From NCBI RefSeq assembly GCF_039545795.1, contig NZ_CP154260.1, forward strand, positions 1,741,001 to 1,805,000: 64,000 nt of DNA, written 5' to 3'. Origin of the DNA: Chitinophaga niabensis (GTDB taxonomy: Bacteria > Bacteroidota > Bacteroidia > Chitinophagales > Chitinophagaceae). Positions 26,148 through 35,446 of this stretch are shown here, piece after piece. The translations under genes and the position numbers were made by a program. Under the pieces are notes generated by a model that saw only the letters and a list, made by a program, of their open reading frames with translations, was not told the DNA's origin and made no database searches. Positions within the stretch are counted from its first letter, which is position 1. Every line of letters begins with the position of its first letter.

Positions 26148-29100
26148 ATGTTCACATCTACTTTCAAAACGGGGAAGCCCCGGCTACTGTTGATACTGCT
26201 AGTGTTTGTTTGCATGCAGGCCAGCGCCTTTGCCCAAACAGTGACCATAAGTGCCAGGCAGCTTCCGCTGAAAGAGGTCTTTAGTCAGCTGGAGAAACAG
26301 ACTGGTTATGTAGTGTTCTATAATGCCGCATTGCTGGGTAAAACCAAACCGGTATCTGTAACTGCCAAAGACATGGCCATTGAAGCCTTCCTGAAAACGA
26401 TCATGGCAGATCAGCCTATCGACTACGAGATCAATAGCAAAACCATTACCATCAAAGCAAAAGTAACAGGAAATACCGTCACCCAAAATAGAACGCCCGG
26501 ATCACAGGAACCTCCGCTGAAGGGAAACGTGATGGATGAAGAAGGAAATCCATTACCCGGCGCCACAGTATCTGTTGCAGGCACTTCACGCGGCGTGCAG
26601 ACCAATGAAAAAGGCGAGTTTACAATAGAAGCCGGCAGTAAGGACGTACTTTTTGTAACATATATCGGTTACGACCGGCAGGTGATCAGGGTCGATGCTA
26701 TCAAATTTCCACTAACGGTAAAGCTGGCGGTCTCTAAGAAAAGCATGAACGAGGTGGTGGTGATCGGTTATGGCAGCGTGAAGAAGAGCGACCTTACCGG
26801 CGCAGTATCTTCCGTGAAAATGTCTGATATAGACAATGTGCCGGTTACACGTGTGGACCAGATGTTACAGGGCAGGATAGCAGGAGCAGAGTTTGTATCT
26901 ACTGATGGAGAACCCGGAGCTGCTACTACCGTGCGTATCCGGGGAACACGTTCCATCTCTGCCAGTAATGAACCATTGTATATTGTAGATGGCTTGATGG
27001 ATGCCATCAAAAGCCTCAATGAACTCAATCCTTCAGATATTGCTTCCATCAACGTTTTAAAAGACGCCTCTTCCACAGCTATTTACGGTTCCCGTGGTAG
27101 TAACGGTGTTATCATCATCACCACAAAATCCGGTGCGGACAAACAGGGCAAAACATCCTTCACTTTCCGCAGTGATGTGGGGATCTCTGAATTACCCCGT
27201 GAGCTGGATATTATGAATGCCACAGAGTTTGCCCAGATGCAGAACGACCGTTATTACTTCAGCGCTGCTGCCAACCAAACAAAGCCGCTGGAGGAATATC
27301 CTTACCCCAATCCATTAGCACTGGGAGAAGGCACTGACTGGACGAGGGAAATATCCCGCAATGCTCCTTATCAGAACTATACGCTGTCTGCCACCGGAGG
27401 TGATAAAACCACACAATACTATTTCTCTGCCAACTATAACGATAACCAGGGTATCATCAAACGCAGCGGCCTGCAGCGTTACCAGGTGCGCCTGAACTTA
27501 GACAGGACTATCAGTAAATTTGTGAAGGCAGGCGTTCGCTTCAACTTCTCTAATGTAAAACGTGCGCTGAATAACGCGGATATAGGCACTAACACTTTAT
27601 GGTACCGTTCCACACTTTTCCTGGCACCTACTATTGCTGCATATAAACCGGATGGGTCTTTCAATGACTGGAACTCTCAATGGTACAGCGGTACTTTATT
27701 TGATTCCCCGCTGGCAAACGTATTGCTGAAAACAAACGACAGGGTGGAAAAGAGCCTTAGCTCTATGTTATATCTTGAGGTGAAGCCTCTAAGGAATGTA
27801 ACACTGCGTTCCACGATCTCTTATTCAGATTACAACCTGAACGATGATCAGTTCACGCCATCCACCATGCCCACCCGTGTGAAAGCAAATACCGGCGCTT
27901 ACGCATATAAACGCAGTTATACGGATAACAACATCCTGAACGAAAACACCATCACGTACCGGAACACCTGGAACAAACGCCACAATTTCGATGCGATGTA
28001 CGGATTCACCATACAGAAGAAAAATTTTGTGAACCTCACTGCCAGCGGCAGCGGTTACTTTGTGGATGATGTAGGGCCAAACGATCTGTCTGCTCTGCCT
28101 TCCAGGGAAACTGTTAACCTGGGCTCTTCCCTGGAGAACCTGGCACGTGTATCTCATCTGGGCCGCCTGAACTATAATTATAATAACAAATACTATTTAA
28201 CGGTTACCATGCGTGCGGACGGTGCCTCCAACTTCTCTGCGGATAACAAATGGGCTTATTTCCCCTCTGCCGCATTCCGCTGGAATGTAATGAATGAACC
28301 ATTCATGAAGGAGTTCAATAAGCTGGATGAATTTGCTATCCGCCTGAGTGGAGGTACTTCCGGTAATGATGCTATCTCCCGTTATCAGTCACTGGCCCGC
28401 CTGGCCTCCACAACAGGCGGCGCTATTTTCAGCGGCGCACAGCCGGTAGCTTATTACCCTTCCCGTATTTCCAATGAAGGCCTCAGCTGGGAAAAGACCA
28501 CTACCTATAATGCAGGTATAGACCTTTCCTTATTCAACAAACGCCTGGGTATAGTACTGGAAGTATACCAGAGCAATACTTCAGACCTCCTGCTCACCGT
28601 GCAGCTGCCTACGCATGTAGGGTTTGGTTCCCGCCTGGCGAACATTGGCAAAACATCCAACAAAGGGATTGAACTCACTGTCGACCATGAAAACATCCGC
28701 CGCCGCAACTTTACCTGGTCTACCACTTTCACTATTGCACATAACAAACAGATGGTGGAAGATATAGGCGGGCTGGACAGGGTGGCTACTTACAACAATG
28801 CTCATGGCGCGCAGTATATGATGTACGGATATGAGAAAGGCCGCCCGCTGAATGCCCTCTGGGGTATGCAGTATGCAGGTGTATGGAAAAGCAACGATGA
28901 GATTACGAAGGATAAAACAGAAAAGAAATGGGCTTCCTCCGCCGTAAGTTATTATTCTCCCGGCCGCCAGCGTTATATCGATCAGAACCATGATGGCCTC
29001 CTTGATAATAAGGACCTGGTATACCTGGGGAATGCAGATCCCAAAGTATATGGTGGTTTGCAGAACTCCTTCCGTTATAAGCGGCTGTATGCATCTTTTT

Positions 29101-29531
29101 ACTTCAACTACTCCGTTGGAGGAGATATCTATAACCCGGTTGAATTGTTCATGGGTACCGGTACTTATCTCAGCAACCAGTTCCGTTACATGGTGAATGC
29201 ATGGCATCCGGTGCGGAATCCTAACTCAGACTATCCAAGGGCAGATTCAAAAGATGATATTCCTAACGACCGTTTTGTACATGATGCTACTTTCCTGCGT
29301 CTGAAAAACATCTCATTGGGTTACTCTTTCGATCTATCCCGCCTTACCGGTAAAAAGCTGCAATCACTGGCGCTTACGCTCAGCGGTAATAACCTGTATC
29401 TCTGGAAATATTACAATGGCTACGATCCGGAAGTATCCACGCAAAGCGAGGGTTCTACCATCCGCCGTATGGATAATGGTGCTTACCCGGCCAGCAGAAC
29501 GTTCACTTTTGGTGCTGAATTAAAATTCTAA
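26148..29531 (+). CDS. STN-bearing SusC/RagA TonB-dependent transducer-transporter
   Basis: Outer-membrane importer of 1127 residues. Signal peptide ends near ASAFAQ (residue 30). An STN domain spans about 31-105 (TVTISARQLPLKEVFSQLEK, ending SKTITIKAK), followed by a carboxypeptidase-regulatory-like domain (about 125-200, NPLPGATVSVAGTS), the plug (EVVVIGYGSVKKSDLTGAV, VLKDASSTAIYGSRGSNGV) and the barrel, which ends in TFGAELKF. The STN domain and the sigma/anti-sigma pair upstream make a complete cell-surface signalling set. SusD follows after 14 bases. The enzymes encoded downstream suggest a phosphodiester substrate, but the transporter sequence alone does not show this. Confidence 0.96.
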   Translation: MFTSTFKTGKPRLLLILLVFVCMQASAFAQTVTISARQLPLKEVFSQLEKQTGYVVFYNAALLGKTKPVSVTAKDMAIEAFLKTIMADQPIDYEINSKTITIKAKVTGNTVTQNRTPGSQEPPLKGNVMDEEGNPLPGATVSVAGTSRGVQTNEKGEFTIEAGSKDVLFVTYIGYDRQVIRVDAIKFPLTVKLAVSKKSMNEVVVIGYGSVKKSDLTGAVSSVKMSDIDNVPVTRVDQMLQGRIAGAEFVSTDGEPGAATTVRIRGTRSISASNEPLYIVDGLMDAIKSLNELNPSDIASINVLKDASSTAIYGSRGSNGVIIITTKSGADKQGKTSFTFRSDVGISELPRELDIMNATEFAQMQNDRYYFSAAANQTKPLEEYPYPNPLALGEGTDWTREISRNAPYQNYTLSATGGDKTTQYYFSANYNDNQGIIKRSGLQRYQVRLNLDRTISKFVKAGVRFNFSNVKRALNNADIGTNTLWYRSTLFLAPTIAAYKPDGSFNDWNSQWYSGTLFDSPLANVLLKTNDRVEKSLSSMLYLEVKPLRNVTLRSTISYSDYNLNDDQFTPSTMPTRVKANTGAYAYKRSYTDNNILNENTITYRNTWNKRHNFDAMYGFTIQKKNFVNLTASGSGYFVDDVGPNDLSALPSRETVNLGSSLENLARVSHLGRLNYNYNNKYYLTVTMRADGASNFSADNKWAYFPSAAFRWNVMNEPFMKEFNKLDEFAIRLSGGTSGNDAISRYQSLARLASTTGGAIFSGAQPVAYYPSRISNEGLSWEKTTTYNAGIDLSLFNKRLGIVLEVYQSNTSDLLLTVQLPTHVGFGSRLANIGKTSNKGIELTVDHENIRRRNFTWSTTFTIAHNKQMVEDIGGLDRVATYNNAHGAQYMMYGYEKGRPLNALWGMQYAGVWKSNDEITKDKTEKKWASSAVSYYSPGRQRYIDQNHDGLLDNKDLVYLGNADPKVYGGLQNSFRYKRLYASFYFNYSVGGDIYNPVELFMGTGTYLSNQFRYMVNAWHPVRNPNSDYPRADSKDDIPNDRFVHDATFLRLKNISLGYSFDLSRLTGKKLQSLALTLSGNNLYLWKYYNGYDPEVSTQSEGSTIRRMDNGAYPASRTFTFGAELKF

Positions 29532-29545
29532 GTAAAAATATTTGT

Positions 29546-31048
29546 ATGAAAGGAATGATCCACAAAATCATGCTTGTTGCGCTGGTAGCTATTTCGATGA
29601 GCAGTTGCAGCAAATTCCTGGAAGAAAAACCTGCCGGCTTTGTAAGCCCGGAAGGATTCTATAAGTCAGAGAACCAGTGCATCGCCGCCCTGAACGGATG
29701 TTACATTAACCTTACGGATGTGTTCAATTCTGATCTGATCATTGCGCTGGAAGCTACAACAGACCTTGCTTTTCTGAACTCTTCCCAACTGGATGCCAAG
29801 TTTGAGATTTCACCGGCTAACCCTGGTATGGGAGATAATGTCTGGACGGCCTGTTATACCGGTATCATGTATTGCAATGCTGCTATCAATGGTATTCAGC
29901 ATGCCACTATTGCGGAAGATAAGAAACCTGCTTTCATTGCAGAAGCTGTTACACTGCGTGCCTTGTACTATTACGTGCTCACCAGTACCTTTAAAGATGT
30001 GCCTTTTTACAGGGATGATGTGAACAGTCTTAATGTACTGGAAAAGATCGCCAAAACAGGCAGGATGAGTGCGGATGATACCCGTGATTCCCTGATTAGG
30101 GAACTGCAGGAATACGTGCCGCACATGCCACAGATGCGTACCTCCGCCGTACCGCAGAACAGGGTGTCTGCGCCGATGGCTTATATGCTCATAGGCAAGC
30201 TGGCGCTGTGGAATAAGGAGTATGCTGTCTGCGCTGCTGCTATGCAGGAGATAAGGAAGATCTACGGCCAGCTTACACAATATCCGCTTACAGATACTTA
30301 CTTCAGGAATAAGAACACGCCTGAGTCTATCTTTGAAGTGCAATACATCTGGTCTGCTGCCGGTATAAAGAAAACCTCACAGGTGGCCTGTTTCTTTACA
30401 CCTACCAAAACTGCCGGAACCAATGTGTATGATGGTGTAGCGATCCCGGAACTTGGAGCAGAAGGCAATCCCTACAACTCCGTTACACCTACTGAATATT
30501 TCATGGACCTGTATGATCTCACAGATCCCCGCCGCGAGACCATCCTGGCTTATACGTATAATGGTGCTTATTTCAAGCGGCCCATGCTGAATAATGGTAC
30601 AGGTAAAGCCTGGTTCGGCCCCAAGTTCTGGTGCCCCGGTATGAATAACGTTGCCGACGGAAATAACCAGAAAGTGTTCCGTTATGCAGATGCACTACTG
30701 ATGCTGGCAGAAGCTGCCAATGAAACAGATGATCCCGCACTGGCATTGCAATGTATCAACGAAGTGAAAGCAAGGGCAAATGCTGCTTTTGTACTGCCTG
30801 CATATCCGGGGAAGAGTGAGTTTATGGTTGAACTGAAGAAAGAACGCGGCCGTGAATTAATGGGAGAATACGGCAGGAAATGGGACCTCGTACGCTGGGG
30901 TGAATTCTTTCAGCGGGTGAGTGAAACTTCCGCATTGGAATACGATATCATCAAAAATAACCTGCGTCCTTACCATGAATATTATCCTATACCGGATAAA
31001 GAAGTGGTGCGGTCCGGCGGTATCTTAACTAATCCTGAGTATAAATAG
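29546..31048 (+). CDS. SusD/RagB-family substrate-binding lipoprotein
   Basis: Surface lipoprotein of 500 residues, partner of the preceding SusC. The lipobox is SMSSC with Cys21. SusD landmarks include AEAVTLRALYYYVLTSTFKDVP in the TPR region, VFRYADALLMLAEAANETDDP and the C-terminal ERGRELMGEYGRKWDLVRWGE, ending ILTNPEYK. The EEP-family enzyme gene starts 8 bases after its stop, so the operon continues without a break. Confidence 0.95.
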   Translation: MKGMIHKIMLVALVAISMSSCSKFLEEKPAGFVSPEGFYKSENQCIAALNGCYINLTDVFNSDLIIALEATTDLAFLNSSQLDAKFEISPANPGMGDNVWTACYTGIMYCNAAINGIQHATIAEDKKPAFIAEAVTLRALYYYVLTSTFKDVPFYRDDVNSLNVLEKIAKTGRMSADDTRDSLIRELQEYVPHMPQMRTSAVPQNRVSAPMAYMLIGKLALWNKEYAVCAAAMQEIRKIYGQLTQYPLTDTYFRNKNTPESIFEVQYIWSAAGIKKTSQVACFFTPTKTAGTNVYDGVAIPELGAEGNPYNSVTPTEYFMDLYDLTDPRRETILAYTYNGAYFKRPMLNNGTGKAWFGPKFWCPGMNNVADGNNQKVFRYADALLMLAEAANETDDPALALQCINEVKARANAAFVLPAYPGKSEFMVELKKERGRELMGEYGRKWDLVRWGEFFQRVSETSALEYDIIKNNLRPYHEYYPIPDKEVVRSGGILTNPEYK

Positions 31049-31056
31049 TACATACT

Positions 31057-31893
31057 ATGAAATATATTCTTTGTATCGCGATGGCCATCATATCCATCAC
31101 AGCAGTTAAAGCACAGCCATTAAAAGTACTAAGCTATAATATCCTGGAAGGGATGAAAACTGATACCTCTAAAGGCAAACAACTGTTTGTGGAGTGGGTA
31201 AAAGACAAGAACCCGGATGTACTGGCTCTGCAGGAATGTAATGGGTTTACACAGCTGACACTGGAGGCACTGGCTGCAACTTATGGCCATAATTATGCCG
31301 TGATCGTTAAAGAAAACGGATATCCCACAGGTGTAACCTCCCGTTACCCGATCGTGAACATCCGTAAAGTGAATGAGAACATGACGCATGGTTTTATCAC
31401 AGCCAGCATTAACGGTTATAACTTCTGCATCCTGCACCTGAACCCGCATAAACACCTGAAAAGAAGAAGTGAAATAGCACAGGTGCTGGAAACACTGCGG
31501 TTACAGCATGGGGATAAGAACTGGCTGATGATGGGAGATTTCAATTCCCTGTCTCCTTTAGACAGTCATCGTGTGGCTCAAACCAATTTTGTAGAACGTC
31601 AGCGGGAAGTATCCCTGAAAAACCCCAACATCAGCAATCTTGCAAACGGGCAGGTGGATTACCAGGTACAGCAAAGCATCTTGCAGGCCGGATATGTGGA
31701 CGCTGGTTTAACATACGATAAAACCGTGCAGAAAGAGACCGGTAAAAGCGGCATCCTTTCCAATACCCGCATAGACTATATCTACCTGAGTAAAGACCTT
31801 GCAAAGAAACTGCAATACTGCAAATTCATTTACGACGACTTTACGGCAAAGTATTCCGATCACAAGCCCATCATTATGGAGCTCAAAAAATAA
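31057..31893 (+). CDS. Secreted endonuclease/exonuclease/phosphatase (EEP) family enzyme
   Basis: Secreted metal-dependent phosphoesterase of 278 residues, signal peptide ending VKAQ. All EEP-fold motifs are visible in order: LSYNIL (Asn28), LALQEC (metal-binding Glu60), ILHLNPHKH, MMGDFNS, the RIDYIYLS strand and the final SDHKPI with catalytic His. Family members cut phosphodiester or phosphomonoester bonds in DNA, RNA, phosphoinositides or sphingomyelin. Sequence alone does not tell which. The position inside a SusCD operon, with export signal, suggests it releases nutrients or phosphate from an external polymer or lipid. It sits 8 bases after susD and 4 bases before the BACON/DUF5689 lipoprotein gene. 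Confidence 0.9.
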   Translation: MKYILCIAMAIISITAVKAQPLKVLSYNILEGMKTDTSKGKQLFVEWVKDKNPDVLALQECNGFTQLTLEALAATYGHNYAVIVKENGYPTGVTSRYPIVNIRKVNENMTHGFITASINGYNFCILHLNPHKHLKRRSEIAQVLETLRLQHGDKNWLMMGDFNSLSPLDSHRVAQTNFVERQREVSLKNPNISNLANGQVDYQVQQSILQAGYVDAGLTYDKTVQKETGKSGILSNTRIDYIYLSKDLAKKLQYCKFIYDDFTAKYSDHKPIIMELKK

Positions 31894-31897
31894 CTGT

Positions 31898-33931
31898 ATG
31901 CAACGCTATATATTATTTCTGCTTATACTTATCACCGCATGCAGAAAAGAGGAAGAACGCAGGTTCTCCACGGAACTGGCCGTTGATTCAAGGATCGTAA
32001 GGTTGAACGCTGCGCCTGATACCACACGCATTATTGTATATGCGGATGGCGACTGGAAAATGGAAACGGCAGAAGAAGCAGACTGGATCACAGTGCAAAC
32101 TGCCTCCGGCAGCGGCAAAGGAGACGCGCTGGTTGCTGTAACAGACAACGCGGATAAACTACCCCGTATGATGAAACTGATCGTACGGAGCAAAGGAAAA
32201 ACAGATACTATCCAGTTGCAGCAAAGAGGCCTGGTGCCGGCTATTGTGATCAATGATACCACTGCGCAAAGCATAGTTAATGGTGGTATCCTCAAAACTC
32301 CCATCACCACCAATGTTCCGCTGGCTAAAATGGAAGTGAGCTATCAGTACGATGCAACCGGCCAGGTGAACTGGATCTCCCAATTGCAGATCACAGATGG
32401 GTATTTATACTTTAAGGTGGACACCAACAAAACAACTGCAGAGCGAACTGCTTTCCTCAGGCTTAGTTACCTGGATGCGCTCGGTACTACCGTAAAGGAT
32501 TCCATTCGGGTGAAACAATACTTAGGCATCAGCTACAAGGATGCAGTGGCTAAAGATTTCGCTTATATAAAGCAAACACTGGCAGCAGGCCTTGTAGAAG
32601 AGAATATATATGTGGAAGGAATAGTGGTTAGTGACAAAGGGCATCCCAATATCGCTAAGAACCAGAACAGCGCGACCAACAAACACAACCTGGATAAAAC
32701 AGAAAATGCGATCTCTGTATACGTGCAAAGCCCGGATGGTAAAAGCGGTTTGTATTTCAAAACCAAAACGCCCGGAGAGAACATCTTTAATTTTAATGAT
32801 CGTGTGAAGATCTGGCTGAAAGGCACCACGCTCACTAAACTCAGCAATCCTGGCAGAACAGTGATCTCTGGTGTAACAGTAACCAATATCATGCAGAAAG
32901 ATGGGCAATCGACAGCCTTGCTGCCCCGTGAAAAATACATGAATGAACTGACTGACGAAGACCTGTATACCTATGTTAAGTTAAAGGATGTGGAGCTTTC
33001 TATTCCTTTCGGTGCATTCACCAACATTAATGAAGGTTATACCGCCAGGATGGATTGTTATCCCGCCAGTATCCGGGATATCCGTGGTAACAGCATGTAC
33101 ATGCTCACCAACCTGGATGTACCTTACCGCAGGGATGGCAATGCGGTACCGCAGGGGAGTGGCAGCATCACCGGTATTATTGTATCTGAAACCTACGAAC
33201 GGTATGGCGGCAACATCGGGAAGTATGCGATCCGCCACCTGAAACGCAGCGATATTGATCTGAAGGCAGACAGGAACAATGGTTTCTCGAAAGTACTGGT
33301 AGAATGGAGCCGTTTCAAAAATGAATATGCAGCTACACCCACACTGACTGCGAATCCCTTAACACCTGATACCGGAGACGGAAAGATCACGCAAAGCGCC
33401 AGGCCCGCAATGGACTTTACAGCCAATGGTCTCTATACTACCACCGACTATAATGGCCTTATACAGGAAACCGCCACTGTGAAAGGAGCTGTTACCAATG
33501 GTGGCTGGGGCAGCAAGAACTGGTGGAATACCACCACTAACAAAGGCGAATATTGGGAGATTGCCGTGTCTACCGCAGACATAAGCCAGCCGATCTCTTT
33601 GCAGATAGATGGTAATGTGGATATTGGCGGGCCACGGAACTTTGTGGTGGAATGGTCGGACAAAAATGATGCAACCGCGGTATGGAGCCAGGTGAGCACC
33701 TTCACATTTGAAGACGTAGCGAACTTTTCCAATACCCTCTTAACACAGGTGGCCGGGTATAAAGTCCTCAACTTCCAGTTCCCGCAGGCTGCGAGCGGAT
33801 TGGCTAATCTGTATATCCGTTTAAGGGTAGCAGATAAGAACGCAGGTACCACTACCAGCCCTACAGGAGGAACATTAACTGCGGCTACAGCCTGCAGACT
33901 GGTGCATGTTTCCATTAAATATAATAAATAG
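31898..33931 (+). CDS. BACON / DUF5689 domain surface lipoprotein
   Basis: Surface lipoprotein of about 677 residues; the signal peptide ends in LITAC (Cys near residue 14). Residues about 20-110 look like a BACON-type Ig-like domain (IIVYADGDWKMETAEEADWI, ending RSKGKTDTIQLQQRG). A second Ig-like stretch follows, then a DUF5689-type domain at about 215-460 (VEGIVVSDKGHPNI, FNDRVKIWLKGTTL). The last 200 residues (starting near AMDFTANGLYTT) resemble beta-sandwich binding domains. Such proteins are thought to bind substrate at the cell surface; no catalytic site is evident. The open frame extends upstream to 31799 inside the EEP gene, but ATG 31898 gives the lipoprotein signal. Confidence 0.8.
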   Translation: MQRYILFLLILITACRKEEERRFSTELAVDSRIVRLNAAPDTTRIIVYADGDWKMETAEEADWITVQTASGSGKGDALVAVTDNADKLPRMMKLIVRSKGKTDTIQLQQRGLVPAIVINDTTAQSIVNGGILKTPITTNVPLAKMEVSYQYDATGQVNWISQLQITDGYLYFKVDTNKTTAERTAFLRLSYLDALGTTVKDSIRVKQYLGISYKDAVAKDFAYIKQTLAAGLVEENIYVEGIVVSDKGHPNIAKNQNSATNKHNLDKTENAISVYVQSPDGKSGLYFKTKTPGENIFNFNDRVKIWLKGTTLTKLSNPGRTVISGVTVTNIMQKDGQSTALLPREKYMNELTDEDLYTYVKLKDVELSIPFGAFTNINEGYTARMDCYPASIRDIRGNSMYMLTNLDVPYRRDGNAVPQGSGSITGIIVSETYERYGGNIGKYAIRHLKRSDIDLKADRNNGFSKVLVEWSRFKNEYAATPTLTANPLTPDTGDGKITQSARPAMDFTANGLYTTTDYNGLIQETATVKGAVTNGGWGSKNWWNTTTNKGEYWEIAVSTADISQPISLQIDGNVDIGGPRNFVVEWSDKNDATAVWSQVSTFTFEDVANFSNTLLTQVAGYKVLNFQFPQAASGLANLYIRLRVADKNAGTTTSPTGGTLTAATACRLVHVSIKYNK

Positions 33932-33957
33932 AGCAGCCAGGCCTTTTTCCATAATTC

Positions 33958-33988
33958 AGCCGCGTTCATCATGAGCGCGGCTTTTTTG
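33958..33988 (+). terminator. Rho-independent terminator closing the EEP/DUF5689 operon
   Basis: AGCCGCG (33958-33964) pairs with CGCGGCT (33976-33982) across an 11-base loop and is followed by a run of T. It lies 26 bases after the stop at 33931. Confidence 0.85.
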
Positions 33989-34027
33989 TCCCCATTCCCG
34001 ATATCTGGTCGTTATTAGTAAAAAACC

Positions 34028-34351
34028 ATGAAAGAGTTCGTATTCATCTTCAGGAACACAGTTGATCCTCAGCAGAAACCATCACCTGAACAATTGCAGG
34101 CAAAGATGAACTGGCTGGGAAGTATTGCCGCTCAGAATAAACTGGCAGATAAAGGGAATACCTTATCCCTTTCCCTTGCTAAAACAGTACAGCCGGATAT
34201 TGTAAGCGATGGCCCTTATACAGAGATCAAGGAATTTATCCTGGGATACATGATCGTAAAAACGGACACTATAGAAGATGCTGTGGAACTGGCTAAAAGT
34301 AATCCCATTATCAAAGCGGGTGGTGTTGTGGAAATAAGAGCCGTATTATAG
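34028..34351 (+). CDS. YCII-related (DGPF-type) domain protein
   Basis: Small cytoplasmic protein of 107 residues with the YCII/DGPF dimeric alpha-beta barrel pattern: EFVFIFRNT at the start, MNWLGSIAAQNKLADKG in the helix, and the signature SDGPYTEIKEFILGYMIVK, which corresponds to the DGPFAETKE motif. The C-terminal strand is GGVVEIRAV. Family members are of uncertain function and often lie beside sigma factors of another subgroup; here no such sigma gene adjoins. It stands alone between two terminators, so it is probably monocistronic. Confidence 0.88.
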   Translation: MKEFVFIFRNTVDPQQKPSPEQLQAKMNWLGSIAAQNKLADKGNTLSLSLAKTVQPDIVSDGPYTEIKEFILGYMIVKTDTIEDAVELAKSNPIIKAGGVVEIRAVL

Positions 34352-34360
34352 GGTACAACA

Positions 34361-34392
34361 AAAAACCTTTAACAGTAATGTTAAAGGTTTTT
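34361..34392. terminator. Bidirectional terminator between convergent genes
   Basis: A 14-bp perfect stem (AAAAACCTTTAACA with its complement) around loop GTAA, A-rich on the left and T-rich on the right. It can end transcription of the YCII gene on the plus strand and of the CHRD lipoprotein gene on the minus strand. Confidence 0.9.
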
Positions 34393-34401
34393 TGCTATTT
34401 A

Positions 34402-35205
34402 TTACCTGATCTGGCCTCTTATCACGCCATCAGGATGGGCGGTCGTATGTACATTGGTGTATAACGCCTCTGTTTTTATAGCATTAGCAACAGCTTCATC
34501 CACCTGTGTCATTTTTGAGATGCCGAAATCGGCTGCGGTAGCACACAATCCCACCAGCACAGCACCATTTACGCCGGCTGCACCTCTGTGTATATGTGCC
34601 ATTGTTAATGTTTCACCACCTGGCAGGTTGGCAACGGTCACTTTTGAATAAAGTTTGCGGTCTACGGTAAGGCGTATTAAAGCAGTGCCGGTAGCCGTGG
34701 TCACAACAGGTGGTACTTCATTCAGCCCGGTCATAGCTACATCTGCAGCCGCTATAATGTCGCTGTTCACCGTTCCCCTTACCAGGCCGCTTGGAACCTG
34801 GGTGGAGTGTACGTTGAAGTAAATATCATTTTTGCTGTCTTTCAGACTGTCTGCCAGGGATTGACGTAAAGTGATCTCTCCTGAGGCTGTAGTGCCGCTG
34901 AAAGAAGGGAAGTTCTGGATAATGGGCCCGTTGGTAACGGGGTCGCCTACATGGAAGTGTGCCATGGTGAGTTGGTCTCCGGAAGCCAGGTTTTCTACCC
35001 GGAAGGAATACCTGAGCACATTATTGCTGTATAACTGCATGGTTAACAGTCCTGTTTCAGTTCGTCCGGCGGGCATGGGGTTCTCCAGCCTGGTGTTGAG
35101 GGGAATGGTGAACATAATGTCCGGATTGTTGCCGTTATCCTTGTTGCAGGATATTGAAGTTAACAGGCTCACAGCTGTTATTGCGAGGATATGGTTGTTT
35201 CTCAT
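34402..35205 (-). CDS. Lipoprotein with two CHRD domains
   Basis: Predicted lipoprotein of 267 residues with lipobox ending SISC (Cys20). Two CHRD-type beta domains follow. The first (about 28-145) has TMAHFHVGDPVTNGPII and YFNVHSTQVPSGLVRGTV; the second (about 150-267) has TMAHIHRGAAGVNGAVLV and YTNVHTTAHPDGVIRGQI. The matching His-containing motifs show that the halves are repeats of one domain. CHRD domains are named from animal chordin; their bacterial role is not established, and metal binding by the conserved His residues is possible. It is a single-gene unit ended by the bidirectional terminator. Confidence 0.9.
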   Translation of the reverse strand: MRNNHILAITAVSLLTSISCNKDNGNNPDIMFTIPLNTRLENPMPAGRTETGLLTMQLYSNNVLRYSFRVENLASGDQLTMAHFHVGDPVTNGPIIQNFPSFSGTTASGEITLRQSLADSLKDSKNDIYFNVHSTQVPSGLVRGTVNSDIIAAADVAMTGLNEVPPVVTTATGTALIRLTVDRKLYSKVTVANLPGGETLTMAHIHRGAAGVNGAVLVGLCATAADFGISKMTQVDEAVANAIKTEALYTNVHTTAHPDGVIRGQIR

Positions 35206-35446
35206 AACAAGTGGTTTAATTCGTTGTAGCTATTACAAAAATGGCTCCAAAAAGTTGTGGGGATTTTGTTATGTTTAAGCATGCCGGATGCAGCTAAGTA
35301 TAACAGGGATGTTCCAACTGATCTGCTGCTTACTTAAAAGATATAATAATCGATGAAGTCAGTTTTCTTTAGCTTCCCACCACCCAAACGCTATAAAAAA
35401 TAAATGATCTTCCTTATCTTGGATGCTTTTAGCAGACCATGTATCT

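Noticed and set aside
31799..31897. Upstream extension of the BACON/DUF5689 frame
   Set aside because: It overlaps the EEP gene in another frame and would bury the lipoprotein signal peptide.
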